Under the pieces are notes generated by a model. The model was not told the origin of the DNA, searched no databases, and worked only from the letters and a program-made list of their open reading frames with translations. A stretch of DNA of 64,000 nucleotides from the NCBI RefSeq assembly GCF_000265385.1, contig NC_018013.1, forward strand, positions 957,001 through 1,021,000. Reading direction: 5' to 3'. Made by a program: the position numbers and the translations under genes. Numbering within the stretch: position 1 is the stretch's first letter; each line of letters opens with the position of its first letter. This stretch comes from Aequorivita sublithincola DSM 14238 (lineage in GTDB: Bacteria > Bacteroidota > Bacteroidia > Flavobacteriales > Flavobacteriaceae). Shown one piece after another: positions 33,212 to 44,082 of the stretch.

Positions 33212-34441
33212 TTATACGTTATTCTGTCTTTTTTTAAGTTGAATAACAGAGATTTCGGGCCAAATTCCAACGCGTCCTGGATAGCCCAAAAAGCCGAATC
33301 CTCGGTTAACATTTATATATCTTCCAAATTCCTCATAAATTCCTGCCCAATTTTTATATCTATATTTTATCGGGCTCCATTTAAACCAACCCGGAATTTC
33401 AATTCCAAATTGCATACCGTGCGTATGGCCGCTTAAAGTAAGCTGAAAATTACGTGGATCCTCTTTCACTTTCGCCTGCCAATGTGATGGATCGTGGCTC
33501 ATCAAAATTTTAAAATCTTTTTCTGAAATTCCAACGCAAGCTTTATCAAGATCTCCAGCTTGTTTAAAACCGTTTTCTCCCCAATTTTCAACGCCTACCA
33601 AAGCTATTTTTTTTCCGTTTCTTTCTAAATATTTATTTTCATTCAAAAGCAAATCCCACCCCATATCTTTTTGAATAGCTTTCAATTTTTGAAGATTTTC
33701 ATTTTTTTCCGTCGCACTTTTCCAATTTACATAATCGCCATAATCGTGATTTCCTAATACCGAAAAAACACCTTCTGGCGCTTTTAGAGTTGAAAAAAGT
33801 TCCTTCCAATCGTTCATTTCATCAGCGACATTATTCACCAAATCGCCAGTAAATAGAATTACATCACTTTTCTGTTCGTTTATAAGATTCACGGCATATT
33901 CCACTTTATGATGATTGTCAAAGCTACCGCTGTGTATATCGCTTATTTGTGTTAGTGTAAAACCGTCAAATTCTTCCGGCAAATCGTCAAATTCCAAAGC
34001 GTATTTCAAAACTTTATAATTATACTTTCCTTGAACCATTCCATAAATAAGAGATGCGAAAGGAATAGCGGCGATTCCCAAAGCAATGGTGCTCACAAAT
34101 TTTCTTCGGGAAGCCATAAATGGAACTTCTGTACTTCCCGCTATTTTCATGAATATACCTGTGAAGAACCTGCCAATATCTTCGGCAAACATAAAAATGA
34201 TCACGATTAATTTTGGGACGAAGACTACAAGAAATATCCCAAAAACATACATGGTTTTAATGTCCAGCACTTTACCTGCTCCCATCGTGGATATTTGGTA
34301 AATCAAGGCTGCTAAGATAGCGAGTGAGACAAACACGTAGATTCCATAAATCCAAGGATTTTTAGTAAGTGTTTTTAAGGCTTGAAAAGCATAGATATCA
34401 ACCAAGGTATAAAGTATAATAAAAATCGCCCAACGAAGCAT
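33212..34441 (-). CDS. Membrane-bound metallophosphoesterase
   Basis: A 409-residue protein with three to four N-terminal helices (residues 1-100, e.g. KTMYVFGIFLVVFVPKLIVI) and a calcineurin-like phosphoesterase domain. Metal-binding motifs: ISDIHSGS, FTGDLVNN, LGNHDYGDY, MSHDPSHW and LSGHTHGMQ. The domain follows a short segment (RRKFVSTIALGIAAIPFASL), a pattern of the YaeI/YkuE-type family that may act on UDP-diacylglucosamine or other lipid-linked phosphates. The substrate is not decided by sequence. No operon partner is evident. Confidence 0.87.
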   Translation of the reverse strand: MLRWAIFIILYTLVDIYAFQALKTLTKNPWIYGIYVFVSLAILAALIYQISTMGAGKVLDIKTMYVFGIFLVVFVPKLIVIIFMFAEDIGRFFTGIFMKIAGSTEVPFMASRRKFVSTIALGIAAIPFASLIYGMVQGKYNYKVLKYALEFDDLPEEFDGFTLTQISDIHSGSFDNHHKVEYAVNLINEQKSDVILFTGDLVNNVADEMNDWKELFSTLKAPEGVFSVLGNHDYGDYVNWKSATEKNENLQKLKAIQKDMGWDLLLNENKYLERNGKKIALVGVENWGENGFKQAGDLDKACVGISEKDFKILMSHDPSHWQAKVKEDPRNFQLTLSGHTHGMQFGIEIPGWFKWSPIKYRYKNWAGIYEEFGRYINVNRGFGFLGYPGRVGIWPEISVIQLKKRQNNV

Positions 34442-34508
34442 AGCCTTAACTTTTTTTCCAAAGATAAGGCTATTACTAAATACAGATATATCTATTTAAC
34501 AGTTGGGA

Positions 34509-36428
34509 TCACTCTTTTAAAACCTTTAGTGTTTCAGAAAAATCTTCACCTGTTGTAATGTTTACAAAATAAATCCCCGGACTACCTTGAAGGTTGATTT
34601 CTAAAGTATCTGTATTTGCAAATCGTTCAAAAGCAACTACTTGCCCGAGGATGTTTGTGATATTCATATTTATTTCTGAATAATTTTTACCTAAATCTAT
34701 AGTGAAATTTCCTGAAGTTGGATTGGGATATAAAACTGCATTAGAAAGTTGATTGTCTTCCAGCCCTAAAACTATATCGACTACTTTTAAAGTAACGTTA
34801 TCTGGGTTGCAAACAACATCATACGTATACGTGCCATTGCCAAAGGATGCTGTTACTTGCGCAGGGAGTTCACATTCATTTCTATTAGGAAAAGTCATAA
34901 TCACAAATTCATCATTTAACTGTGCATTATAACCTAGAATAATATCCAGTGTTCCAAATAACCTCGCTTTATTAGTAATGGCAAATACATCGTGCTCCGT
35001 TCCTGCGGCGGTACCATTAATTTCTAACTGATAAATACAATCTGGGGTGGCTTCAAAATCTAATGTATTGTTATAAGTAAGTGTTCCCACACCATTATTT
35101 CCTGGTGCTATAGTTTGCCCAATTTCTGTGTTGTAATTTGTGCCTATAGATCCTGCTCCCGTAATAATACCATCGCCATCAAAGTTGACATTAAAACTCA
35201 TATTTCCTGTTTCAACACTCAAAATTCCTGGGCTGTTATTAGTTAAGCTTGCTAATGTTGCAGTGCCTGTTCCAGTTGTTTTTTGGATAAGACCTGTGTT
35301 TATAAAGGGTCCGCCAGAAATATTAACGCCATCTACAACTGTAATAACACCAAGTTCACGATTTTCGAATATTGAACCTTGTCCGATAGAAAGATTGTTT
35401 GCTGCTGCATCAAATAAAATAGTACCCTCATTTTGAAATACCGCACCACCTGCAAGTTGTGTTTGTTGGCTGCCTGTTCCTGTAAAATTTATTAGTCCAT
35501 TATTTACTAAAACGGTTCCTGCTGCTGCTTGTGCAGTAAGAGTACCTCCACGCCATACTACTCCTGCAGGGCCAGAAAAATCTAAAAAATTTACGCCATT
35601 GTTTTCAATCCTCAAACCACCGCCATCAACTATAAACGGACCATCTAATTGCCCTGTAAGGGTTCCGATTATAAAATTTGGAATATCGCCATTTAATTCT
35701 AAAAATCCATTTGAGTTTACATTGTATTCTCCATCTGTTAAAGTCATAAGTCCAGAAAGCATTATAGAACCACTATCTATATTTATGGTGCCGTCATTAT
35801 TTTCAAACGAACTACTAATTGTAAATGTTCCAGCGCCTGATGTTTTTTGAATCAATCCCTCATTAATTAAAAGTCCACCAAAAGGCGCGCTGGCAAAGCT
35901 GGCATCACCCACGGTCATTACTCCACTTGAAGTAATTGTTAAGAATTGGCTGGCGCTACCACTATAATCTAAGTCTAATACTCCAGATGCAACATTCATC
36001 TGATTGTTTATTAAAATATTGCCTGCCAGATGTTTTGGGTCACCTCCAAAAATATTTAGTTGACCATTAATAGTAGCAGAAAAATTATAACTGCTAAAAT
36101 AGCCTCCCTCAAAATTAATAATTGAGCCTGCAGCATACGTTGCTCCTCCAAAAGTTCTAAATTGTGAACCGGTCACTATATTAAGCACTGCATTGGCTTC
36201 TAAGGTAAGCGCATTTACCGCTGTGAGAACAGCAACATCTACCTCAAAACCAGATGGAATCAATACGTCATTTGAACCTTGTGGCACTCCACCGGGTGAC
36301 CAGTTGGCTGCATCTTCCCAAAGATTGTTTCCTGTGCTATTGGTAAAAGTTTTTAATTGGGCATTTGCCGAAAGTTGAAAGATTGCACATAAAATAAGTG
36401 CCGAAAAAATTGTTTTGAACGATTTCAT
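34509..36428 (-). CDS. T9SS-sorted surface protein, beta-helix repeats
   Basis: A 639-residue protein with signal peptide (MKSFKTIFSALILCAIFQLSANAQ). The body is a run of short glycine/asparagine-rich repeats (LTLEANAVLNIVTGSQF, GLIQKTSGAGTFTISSSF, GLIQKTTGTGTATLASL) typical of a parallel beta-helix. The last 75 residues hold the type A sorting domain: AVLYPNPTSGNFTIDLG ... GIYFVNITTGEDFSETLKVLKE. It should be exported and tethered or released at the cell surface. Adhesion or glycan binding is possible; no enzyme motif is seen. Confidence 0.85.
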   Translation of the reverse strand: MKSFKTIFSALILCAIFQLSANAQLKTFTNSTGNNLWEDAANWSPGGVPQGSNDVLIPSGFEVDVAVLTAVNALTLEANAVLNIVTGSQFRTFGGATYAAGSIINFEGGYFSSYNFSATINGQLNIFGGDPKHLAGNILINNQMNVASGVLDLDYSGSASQFLTITSSGVMTVGDASFASAPFGGLLINEGLIQKTSGAGTFTISSSFENNDGTINIDSGSIMLSGLMTLTDGEYNVNSNGFLELNGDIPNFIIGTLTGQLDGPFIVDGGGLRIENNGVNFLDFSGPAGVVWRGGTLTAQAAAGTVLVNNGLINFTGTGSQQTQLAGGAVFQNEGTILFDAAANNLSIGQGSIFENRELGVITVVDGVNISGGPFINTGLIQKTTGTGTATLASLTNNSPGILSVETGNMSFNVNFDGDGIITGAGSIGTNYNTEIGQTIAPGNNGVGTLTYNNTLDFEATPDCIYQLEINGTAAGTEHDVFAITNKARLFGTLDIILGYNAQLNDEFVIMTFPNRNECELPAQVTASFGNGTYTYDVVCNPDNVTLKVVDIVLGLEDNQLSNAVLYPNPTSGNFTIDLGKNYSEINMNITNILGQVVAFERFANTDTLEINLQGSPGIYFVNITTGEDFSETLKVLKE

Positions 36429-36517
36429 AATATTTGGTTTTAAATTAATTATGAATCGAAAGTACCGTGCTCTAGTATTTTAGGAGTTCGGATTACTGCA
36501 AATAGCAAAAATTGGAA

Positions 36518-37642
36518 CTAATTTGAAGAAGATTTTTTAAACTGGGAAGGAGTTTGACCCGTTATTTTTTTGAAGGTGGTATTAAATGTAGTTTTAGAAT
36601 TGAAACCAGCTTCAAGACCAATTGCGACTAAAGTGTAACCTGAAAATTCGGGCGTTCGTAAATATTTTTTGGCTTCTTCAACACGAAGCGTATTTATATA
36701 ATCGGTAAAGCTCACATTCATTTCATTATTAAAAATACGTGAAAGATGGCTTGTGCTAAGCTGAAGTTCTTCAGCTAAAGTTTCAGAAGAAAAATTAGAG
36801 TCTAAATATCGCTGTTTGTTGATTACAATTTCTTCAATTTTTGAAATGTTTTCATTTTTTGAATCTTCAACAACAGAATACAACTGTTCGTGTGAACGAT
36901 TAAACGTTCGAATATTTTCACGTTCTTTTATAATATTCAATTTTTGAATTCCGATATATCCCAAAACATATATTAAAATACTAACAGCAACATCAACTGG
37001 TAAATAGGAAACGCTTTGATCAAAATAAAACTGAATTGCGTGATACCCCCAAAACAGCAATAAAAATAAAATAGCGACCAACAAAATTTTAAGCCACAAA
37101 AATTCGGAAGGTATATTTTCACTATAATAGGTTCTAGATTGAATTTCAGTTCTAACTATTTTAAATAGTACTATAAGAAGCACAATAAATAGTGATAAGA
37201 TATTGACAAAATCTCCATAAAGAACATTTATTTCTACCAAGCTAAGAAGTAAAGGATGCTCATCCCAATTTTTATTGGTAGTAAAAGCAATACTCTTGTA
37301 AAGCAGAGTATTACCTATGAAAAACACAAAAGGAATGAAGAGTGCTTTTTCTCCAGTAACAATTTTTCTATCAGGCTGTAAATAAAAGGTTGCGAAAAAA
37401 TATAGAAATGGAGCTTCCAAAAATTCAATAGGTAGATATATAATATTAAATTGTTTCCAAGAAATGATACCAGTTTCTCCTAGGTTATATTGTAATTGAG
37501 AAATCGTTACAACTAAAATTAAAAGCCCTAGAAATCTAGCGGCATTCGAATTAAATTTTTTAGTTAGCAGTATAAAATAACTCAACCAAAATCCTTGAAA
37601 AATTGCAGCTATGACTAAACTGTAATAAATATCGATTTTCAA
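36518..37642 (-). CDS. Membrane-anchored AraC-family regulator
   Basis: A 374-residue protein. Residues 1-240 hold seven or so hydrophobic helices (SLVIAAIFQGFWLSYFILL, AVSILIYVLGYIGI). The C-terminus is an AraC DNA-binding domain with two helix-turn-helix units (SETLAEELQLSTSHLSRIFN and TLVAIGLEAGFNSKTTFNTT) ending in TGQTPSQFKKS. Such membrane AraC proteins sense an extracytoplasmic or membrane signal. It is divergent from the GH92 genes with a 132-bp gap and is the natural candidate to control them. Confidence 0.87.
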   Translation of the reverse strand: MKIDIYYSLVIAAIFQGFWLSYFILLTKKFNSNAARFLGLLILVVTISQLQYNLGETGIISWKQFNIIYLPIEFLEAPFLYFFATFYLQPDRKIVTGEKALFIPFVFFIGNTLLYKSIAFTTNKNWDEHPLLLSLVEINVLYGDFVNILSLFIVLLIVLFKIVRTEIQSRTYYSENIPSEFLWLKILLVAILFLLLFWGYHAIQFYFDQSVSYLPVDVAVSILIYVLGYIGIQKLNIIKERENIRTFNRSHEQLYSVVEDSKNENISKIEEIVINKQRYLDSNFSSETLAEELQLSTSHLSRIFNNEMNVSFTDYINTLRVEEAKKYLRTPEFSGYTLVAIGLEAGFNSKTTFNTTFKKITGQTPSQFKKSSSN

Positions 37643-37774
37643 AAGCTTGTATTATATGGATTTAAAGATATACTAATTACAATAATAGTATACGCATCAT
37701 TACCGTAATCTTGTAAAATTGAAAAAATTGCAAATAAAATTTACTTTATTTAATGCTTTCCCTACCTTTCCTAA

Positions 37775-40693
37775 ATGTTTAAATGGCCTTTTAAATTTCT
37801 TAGCATATTTATAATTTCTTTTTGTGTTGCAAATGGTTATGCGCAGCAAATTAATAAAGCAAAGAAGTTAATTGACTTCGTAAATCCCTTCATCGGCACA
37901 GGCGGCCACGGGCACACGTATCCCGGTGCCACAATGCCTTTCGGGATGATGCAGCTAAGTCCCGACACACGCTTAGACGGCTGGGACGGCTGTAGCGGCT
38001 ATCATTATAGTGATGAATATATTTACGGATTTTCGCACACACATCTCAGCGGAACGGGCGTTAGCGATTATGGCGATGTGCTTTTAATGCCTACAAATAC
38101 AGCGAATTTTAATAATGGTGCGGATGGAAAAAGCGGCTACCGCGCACATTTTTTACATAAAAATGAAACCGCTTCTCCTGGATTTTACAAAGTTCTTTTA
38201 GATGAAACTAATATTGAAGTGAAACTCACGGTTTCCGAACGCAGTGGAATTCATCATTACACATTTCCTAAAAATTCAAAACAGATTGTAATCCTAGATT
38301 TGGAACACCGCGACAAAGTGTTGAGTTCTGAAATTAAAATACTTTCAAAAACTGAAATTTCTGGCCACCGTCATTCTGATGCTTGGGCGAAAGATCAACG
38401 ACTTTTTTTCAATATTGAATTTTCGCGACCCTATAAAAATGTTACTTTTTTAGATGATAAAAGGGAAGGTAAAAAAGTGAAAGCTGCTTTTGAATTTGAC
38501 CCTTCCGTAGGAAACGAACTTGAAATAAAAATAGCAATTTCAGCTGTTGATGAAGCGGGGGCAAAGAAAAATCTGAAAACTGAAATTGGCGATAAATCTT
38601 TTCAACAAGTAAAAACAGAAGCCGAAACTGCTTGGGAAAAACAATTAAAAAAAATCGAAATCGAAACCCAAAACGAAAACCAAAAAACAATCTTTTATAC
38701 TGCGCTTTATCACACGATGATTGCACCAAATATTTATCAAGATGTTGATGGCCGCTATCGTGGAATGGATTTGCAAATTCATCAATCCAACGACTTTCAG
38801 AATTACACGGTTTTTTCACTTTGGGATACCTATCGCGCTGCACATCCACTTTATACTATCATTGAAAAAGAGAGAACAAACGATTTTATAAATTCGCTTT
38901 TGGCAAAACACGACGAAGGCGGAATCCTCCCCATTTGGCCATTAGCGGGCAATTACACAGGTTGTATGATTGGCTACCACGCCGTGCCTGTAATTGCCGA
39001 TGCGTATGTAAAAGGAATTCGTGGATACGATACCAAAAAAGCTTTTGAAGCGATGAAACACAGCGCAATGAAAGACAAATTAGGGCTAAAAAGTTACAAA
39101 GAATTCGGTTTTATTCCTGTGGAAGAAGAAAGCGAATCGGTTTCAAAAACTTTGGAATACGCTTATGATGATTGGACGATTGCCGAAATGGCAAAAGCAA
39201 TGGGAAAAATGGAAGATTATAAAATTTATACTGAAAGAGCACAATACTATAAAAACGTTTTTGATCCCGAAACTAAGTTTATGCGAGGTCGATTTCGCAA
39301 CACTTGGTTTGCACCTTTTGATCCCTATGAAGTAAATTTCAATTACACCGAAGCAAACTCTTGGCAATACAGTTTTTACGCACCACAAGATATTTCTGGA
39401 TTGATAAATTTAATGGGCGGAAAAGCTGCATTTGAAAATCAGTTAGACGAATTATTTACCGCCGAAGTTGAAACTTCTGGTCGCCAGCAAGTAGATATTA
39501 CTGGTTTAATTGGGCAATACGCTCACGGGAATGAGCCGAGCCACCATATGGCCTATCTTTATAATTTCGTAAACAAACCCTCAAAAACGCAGGAAAAAGT
39601 TCATCAAATTTTAAATGAATTGTATCAAAATGCTCCCGATGGAATTTCGGGTAATGAAGACTGCGGGCAGATGAGCGCTTGGTACGTTTTCAGTGCGATG
39701 GGTTTTTATCCCGTAACGCCAGCTAGCAATCAATATATTATCGGAACACCTTTATTTGAAAGTGCTACCATTAATTTGGAAGACAGAAAATCTTTTAAAA
39801 TTGAGGCTGAAAACCTTTCCGATAAAAACAAATATATCGCTTCCGTAACCTTAAACGGAAAACCATTGAACAGAAGTTTTATATATCATTCCGAAATTAT
39901 GGATGGTGGAAAACTGGTTTTCAAAATGACTGATAAACCTTCTACTTGGGCAACAAAAGATGAAGAAATTCCGAAAACGGAAATCACGGAAAATCTTATT
40001 GTTCCCGCGCCATTTATAGCAAAAGGAGATGTGGCTTTTAAAAACCAAACGGAGATTTCGCTTGGAGTTGTTTCGGCAAAAACTGAAATCTTTTATTCTT
40101 TAAATGATTCAGAATTCAAAAAATACAATCAACCTTTTACTATTTCCGAAGAAATAATTTTAAAAACGTATTCGAAAAAAGACAACGCCAAAAGTGCAAT
40201 TCTAACAACCCATTTCTACAAAATAGATCCAAACCTCAGTATAACCCTACAAACCGAATACGCCAACCAATACAACGGTGGCGGAAAGAACGCACTTATT
40301 GACGGCATTCACGGCGCAAATGATTTTAGAACGGGAACTTGGCAAGGCTATCACGATTTAGATTTGAAAGCTACTATTAATTTAGGTTCTTCAAAAGAAG
40401 TGAATACGGTTTCTGTGAATTTCTTGCAGGATCAACGCAGCTGGATTTTCTATCCTACAGAAGTTATTTGTTCAGTTTCAGAAAATGGAACGGATTTTAC
40501 AGAATTGCCGATCAAAAAAATTGAAGCTGAAAAGCCTTCGGAAGAAACTGAAATAAAAACCATTCAATTTGAAGTAGCTAAAAATATTCAATTCATAAAA
40601 ATCATCGCAAAAAACTTGGGCGATTTGCCGAAAGAGCATTTAGGTTTCGGAGGAAAAGCTTGGCTTTTTGTGGATGAGATTGAGGTGAAATGA
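37775..40693 (+). CDS. GH92 alpha-mannosidase with C-terminal CHB-like and F5/8-type domains
   Basis: A 972-residue secreted enzyme (signal through about residue 23). The GH92 mark VNPFIGTGGHGHTYPGATMPFG opens the catalytic part; GYHAVPVIADAY, NEPSHHMAYLYN and GNEDCGQMSAWY hold conserved acidic and calcium-binding residues. After about residue 740 come a chitobiase-C-like module (TEIFYSLNDSEFKKYNQPF) and a discoidin-like module (LIDGIHGANDFRTGTWQGY). GH92 enzymes remove alpha-mannose from N-glycans using calcium. The extra modules may bind the glycan. It is followed by a second GH92 gene after 51 bases. Confidence 0.9.
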   Translation: MFKWPFKFLSIFIISFCVANGYAQQINKAKKLIDFVNPFIGTGGHGHTYPGATMPFGMMQLSPDTRLDGWDGCSGYHYSDEYIYGFSHTHLSGTGVSDYGDVLLMPTNTANFNNGADGKSGYRAHFLHKNETASPGFYKVLLDETNIEVKLTVSERSGIHHYTFPKNSKQIVILDLEHRDKVLSSEIKILSKTEISGHRHSDAWAKDQRLFFNIEFSRPYKNVTFLDDKREGKKVKAAFEFDPSVGNELEIKIAISAVDEAGAKKNLKTEIGDKSFQQVKTEAETAWEKQLKKIEIETQNENQKTIFYTALYHTMIAPNIYQDVDGRYRGMDLQIHQSNDFQNYTVFSLWDTYRAAHPLYTIIEKERTNDFINSLLAKHDEGGILPIWPLAGNYTGCMIGYHAVPVIADAYVKGIRGYDTKKAFEAMKHSAMKDKLGLKSYKEFGFIPVEEESESVSKTLEYAYDDWTIAEMAKAMGKMEDYKIYTERAQYYKNVFDPETKFMRGRFRNTWFAPFDPYEVNFNYTEANSWQYSFYAPQDISGLINLMGGKAAFENQLDELFTAEVETSGRQQVDITGLIGQYAHGNEPSHHMAYLYNFVNKPSKTQEKVHQILNELYQNAPDGISGNEDCGQMSAWYVFSAMGFYPVTPASNQYIIGTPLFESATINLEDRKSFKIEAENLSDKNKYIASVTLNGKPLNRSFIYHSEIMDGGKLVFKMTDKPSTWATKDEEIPKTEITENLIVPAPFIAKGDVAFKNQTEISLGVVSAKTEIFYSLNDSEFKKYNQPFTISEEIILKTYSKKDNAKSAILTTHFYKIDPNLSITLQTEYANQYNGGGKNALIDGIHGANDFRTGTWQGYHDLDLKATINLGSSKEVNTVSVNFLQDQRSWIFYPTEVICSVSENGTDFTELPIKKIEAEKPSEETEIKTIQFEVAKNIQFIKIIAKNLGDLPKEHLGFGGKAWLFVDEIEVK

Positions 40694-40744
40694 ACCAAGA
40701 CTTAAGGGAAACACGAATCACGATTAAATTGAAATAATCCAAAA

Positions 40745-43033
40745 ATGTTTAAAAAAATAATTTACACAATTGCAATTATAAGTTGCACAAACGCTTTCGC
40801 ACAAACTAAAAATTTCACACAATTTGTGAATCCATTTGTTGGGACAGAAAAAATGGGACATACATTTCCCGGAGCTACAACGCCGTTTGGAATGGTGCAA
40901 TTGAGTCCGCAGACGAATGTGCAAACAATGTATAAAGACGATGGAAGTTACAATTCCAGAACTTATGAATATTGCGCTGGTTATCAATATGCAGATTCAA
41001 CGATTATTGGGTTTTCACATACTAATTTCAGTGGGACGGGACATTCAGATCTGGGGGATTTTTTGGTGATGCCAACGGTTGGAAAACTTGTTTTAGATCC
41101 GCTTAAAACTGAAAGTGGCGAAAAAGGTTTTGTTTCTTCTTTTTCGCATAAAAACGAAATGGCTTCACCAGGATATTACAAAGTAAAATTGGACGATTAC
41201 AATATTTCTACAGAGCTTACGGCCAGTGATCGCGTGGGTTTTCATCAATACACTTTTCCAAAAAGTGAAGAGGCGCACATCATTCTCGATATGGTTTACA
41301 ATGTTTATGGATACGACGATAAAAATGTTTGGACTTTTGTTCGTGTTGAAAATGATTCCACTGTAACCGGATACAGGCAAACGCACGGTTGGGCGAGGAC
41401 GCGAACAGTTTACTTTGTGATGGAATTTTCCAAACCATTTAAAAGTTACGGTCATAAAAAATATGACAAAGCCAAATACAACGGGTTTTATAGGAAATTT
41501 AATGAACAAGAAAATTTCCCCGAAATGGCGGGAAAGGAAATCCGTGCTTATTTCAATTTTGATACTAAAGAAAATGAAAAGATTTCAATAAAATTTGCGC
41601 TATCATCGGTAAGTACAGAAGGCGCAATGAAAAACTTAAAAGCTGAAATTCCACATTGGGATTTTGAAAAAACCAAAGCCGAAACGCAGCAAAAATGGAA
41701 TAAAGAACTTTCAAAAATTGAAGTAAAATCAATCACGCCGGAAGATAAAATCACTTTTTACACCGCGCTTTATCACACAATGCTCAGTCCAATAATTTAT
41801 GAAGATGTTGGCGGACAATATCGCGGTCTCGATCAAAATATCCATACTTCGGATGGGTTTACCAACTACACTATTTTTTCACTTTGGGATACGTATCGTG
41901 CGTTGCATCCACTTTTCAACATTATTCATCCGCAGCGAAACAACGATATGATAAAAAGTATGCTCGCACATCACGACCAAAGCGTACATAAAATGCTTCC
42001 CATTTGGAGCCATTACGCTAATGAAAACTGGTGTATGATTGGCTATCACGCAACTTCGGTAATTGCAGATGCCATTGCAAAAAACGTTGGAGATTTTGAT
42101 AAAAACCACGCTTTGGAAGCTTCCATAAATACTTCAAACGTCAATTATTTTGACGGAATTGGAGACTATAAAAAATATCATTTCGTGCCAGAAGACAAAA
42201 GCAGTTCCTCAGTTTCAAAAACTTTGGAGTATGCTTATGATGATTGGTGCATTGCGCAAATTGCAAAAAGCGTTGACAATACGGAAGTTGAAAAAGAGTA
42301 TTTAAAACGTTCCGAATATTTCAAAAACGTTTACGATCCTTCTATTGGTTTTATGCGACCGAAACTTTCTGATGGAAAATTTAGAAAAGAGTTTGATCCA
42401 TTAGACACACACGGACAAGGTTTTATTGAAGGTAACGCTTGGAATTACGGACTTTACGTGCCGCAGAATTTAGATGAAATGATTGCAATGATGGGCGGCA
42501 AAGAACGTTTCAGCAAACATTTAGATTCACTTTTCACCATGGAGCTCGACGATAAATACATTGAAAAAAACGAGGACATTACTCGCGACGGAATTATGGG
42601 CAATTACGTTCAGGGCAACGAACCGGGACATCATATTCCTTATCTTTATAATTGGACAAACAAACCATATAAAACGCAGGAACGTGTGCGTATAATTATG
42701 GATAAAATGTACGGCAGCAAACAAGACGGGCTTTGCGGAAACGATGATGCTGGACAAATGAGCGCTTGGTATATTTTCAGCGCGTTGGGCTTTTATCCAG
42801 TGCTTCCGGGTTCGCCAAATTATGCGTTGGGAAGTCCTTTGGTTGAAGAAGCCATTTTACATTTAGACAATGGAAATTCGGTAAAAATTATAGCGAAGAA
42901 CCAAAGCACGAAAAATATTTATGTGAAAAGTGTTTCGGTTGACGGTAAAAAGCTAAATAGAAATTATATAACCCACGATGAAGTTACCAAAAGCAAAGAA
43001 ATTGTTTTTGAAATGACTTCTAAAAAGAAATAG
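40745..43033 (+). CDS. GH92 alpha-mannosidase, single-domain
   Basis: A 762-residue secreted enzyme (signal MFKKIIYTIAIISCTNAFAQ). It has FVNPFVGTEKMGHTFPGA, GYHATSVIADAI, GNEPGHHIPYLYN and GNDDAGQMSAWY, so the GH92 catalytic residues appear intact. It ends without the accessory modules of its neighbour and differs in the substrate-facing loops (GTEKMGH instead of GTGGHGH), which suggests a different mannose linkage. The two enzymes likely work in sequence on high-mannose glycans. It precedes the glycosylasparaginase by 40 bases. Confidence 0.9.
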   Translation: MFKKIIYTIAIISCTNAFAQTKNFTQFVNPFVGTEKMGHTFPGATTPFGMVQLSPQTNVQTMYKDDGSYNSRTYEYCAGYQYADSTIIGFSHTNFSGTGHSDLGDFLVMPTVGKLVLDPLKTESGEKGFVSSFSHKNEMASPGYYKVKLDDYNISTELTASDRVGFHQYTFPKSEEAHIILDMVYNVYGYDDKNVWTFVRVENDSTVTGYRQTHGWARTRTVYFVMEFSKPFKSYGHKKYDKAKYNGFYRKFNEQENFPEMAGKEIRAYFNFDTKENEKISIKFALSSVSTEGAMKNLKAEIPHWDFEKTKAETQQKWNKELSKIEVKSITPEDKITFYTALYHTMLSPIIYEDVGGQYRGLDQNIHTSDGFTNYTIFSLWDTYRALHPLFNIIHPQRNNDMIKSMLAHHDQSVHKMLPIWSHYANENWCMIGYHATSVIADAIAKNVGDFDKNHALEASINTSNVNYFDGIGDYKKYHFVPEDKSSSSVSKTLEYAYDDWCIAQIAKSVDNTEVEKEYLKRSEYFKNVYDPSIGFMRPKLSDGKFRKEFDPLDTHGQGFIEGNAWNYGLYVPQNLDEMIAMMGGKERFSKHLDSLFTMELDDKYIEKNEDITRDGIMGNYVQGNEPGHHIPYLYNWTNKPYKTQERVRIIMDKMYGSKQDGLCGNDDAGQMSAWYIFSALGFYPVLPGSPNYALGSPLVEEAILHLDNGNSVKIIAKNQSTKNIYVKSVSVDGKKLNRNYITHDEVTKSKEIVFEMTSKKK

Positions 43034-43073
43034 GATTAAAGGAATACAAGACCTAAGACTAAACCATATTTTT

Positions 43074-44078
43074 ATGAAACGTAGAAAATTTATTCAAAAT
43101 GCTTCACTTTCCACTTTCGGAATTGCTGTGGGAAGTTCTCTTTATGCTTCGGAAAAAAATTCATTGAATATTACTTCGAAAGAAAACAAAACTGAAAGTA
43201 AAGATGCGGGTTTACCTATGGTAATCGCAACTTGGAACGTAAATGATAGCACCGCCGAAGCGTGGCGCGTTTTAAATGAAGGCGGCACTTCGTTAGATGC
43301 AATCGAAAAAGGCTGTATGATTGAAGAAGCTAATGCCGAAGGACAATCAGTTGGTATTGGCGGACTGCCGGATCGCGATGGAAACGTTACGTTGGACGCT
43401 TGCATTATGAATAAAGATGGCGATTATGGCGCCGTGGTTTATATGCAAAATATTATGCACCCAATTTCCGTAGCGCGAAAGGTGATGGAAGATACGCCAC
43501 ACGTAATTTTAGCTGGAAAAGGTGCGGAACAATTCGCCATTTCTGAAGGTTTTAAACCTATGGATTTACTTACTGGAGCTTCAAAAAAAGCTTGGGAGGA
43601 GTGGAAAAAAACTTCGCAATACAAACCCATCATCAATATTGAAAATCACGATACCATTGGAATGCTTGCTATCGACAAAAACGGAGATATTTCTGGAGGT
43701 TGCACTACTAGCGGCTTAGCATATAAAATGGCAGGTCGCGTGGGCGATTCACCAATAATTGGTTCAGGACTTTTTATCGATAATGAAATTGGCGGCGCAA
43801 CTGCAACTGGTTTGGGCGAAGAAGTTTTAAAAACCGTTGGAAGTTTCTTGATTGTTGAATTGATGCGTCAAGGCAAAACACCACAACAAGCATGTGAAGA
43901 AGCAATTGGACGAATCATCAAAAAAAGTCCGAATTATAAAGATTTTCAAGTGGGTTATATCGCTGTTAACAAAAAGGGTGAAACGGGTTGGTATTCTATA
44001 CACGATGGGTTTTGGGTAACGAAATATCAAAACGACAAAAACGAAAATTTTTCATCAGATTTTTATGATAAAAAATAA
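43074..44078 (+). CDS. N4-(beta-N-acetylglucosaminyl)-L-asparaginase
   Basis: A 334-residue Ntn-hydrolase. A twin-arginine-like leader (MKRRKFIQNASLSTFGIAVG) suggests export in folded form. The autocleavage site is HDTIGMLAID: cleavage before the threonine makes it the N-terminal nucleophile of the beta chain. GGCTTSGLAYKMAGRVGDSP and GGATATGLGEE are the substrate and oxyanion regions. It cuts the GlcNAc-Asn bond left after glycan trimming, releasing aspartate and the amino-sugar. Its place directly after two mannosidases fits a route that takes glycoproteins apart. Confidence 0.9.
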   Translation: MKRRKFIQNASLSTFGIAVGSSLYASEKNSLNITSKENKTESKDAGLPMVIATWNVNDSTAEAWRVLNEGGTSLDAIEKGCMIEEANAEGQSVGIGGLPDRDGNVTLDACIMNKDGDYGAVVYMQNIMHPISVARKVMEDTPHVILAGKGAEQFAISEGFKPMDLLTGASKKAWEEWKKTSQYKPIINIENHDTIGMLAIDKNGDISGGCTTSGLAYKMAGRVGDSPIIGSGLFIDNEIGGATATGLGEEVLKTVGSFLIVELMRQGKTPQQACEEAIGRIIKKSPNYKDFQVGYIAVNKKGETGWYSIHDGFWVTKYQNDKNENFSSDFYDKK

Positions 44079-44082
44079 AACT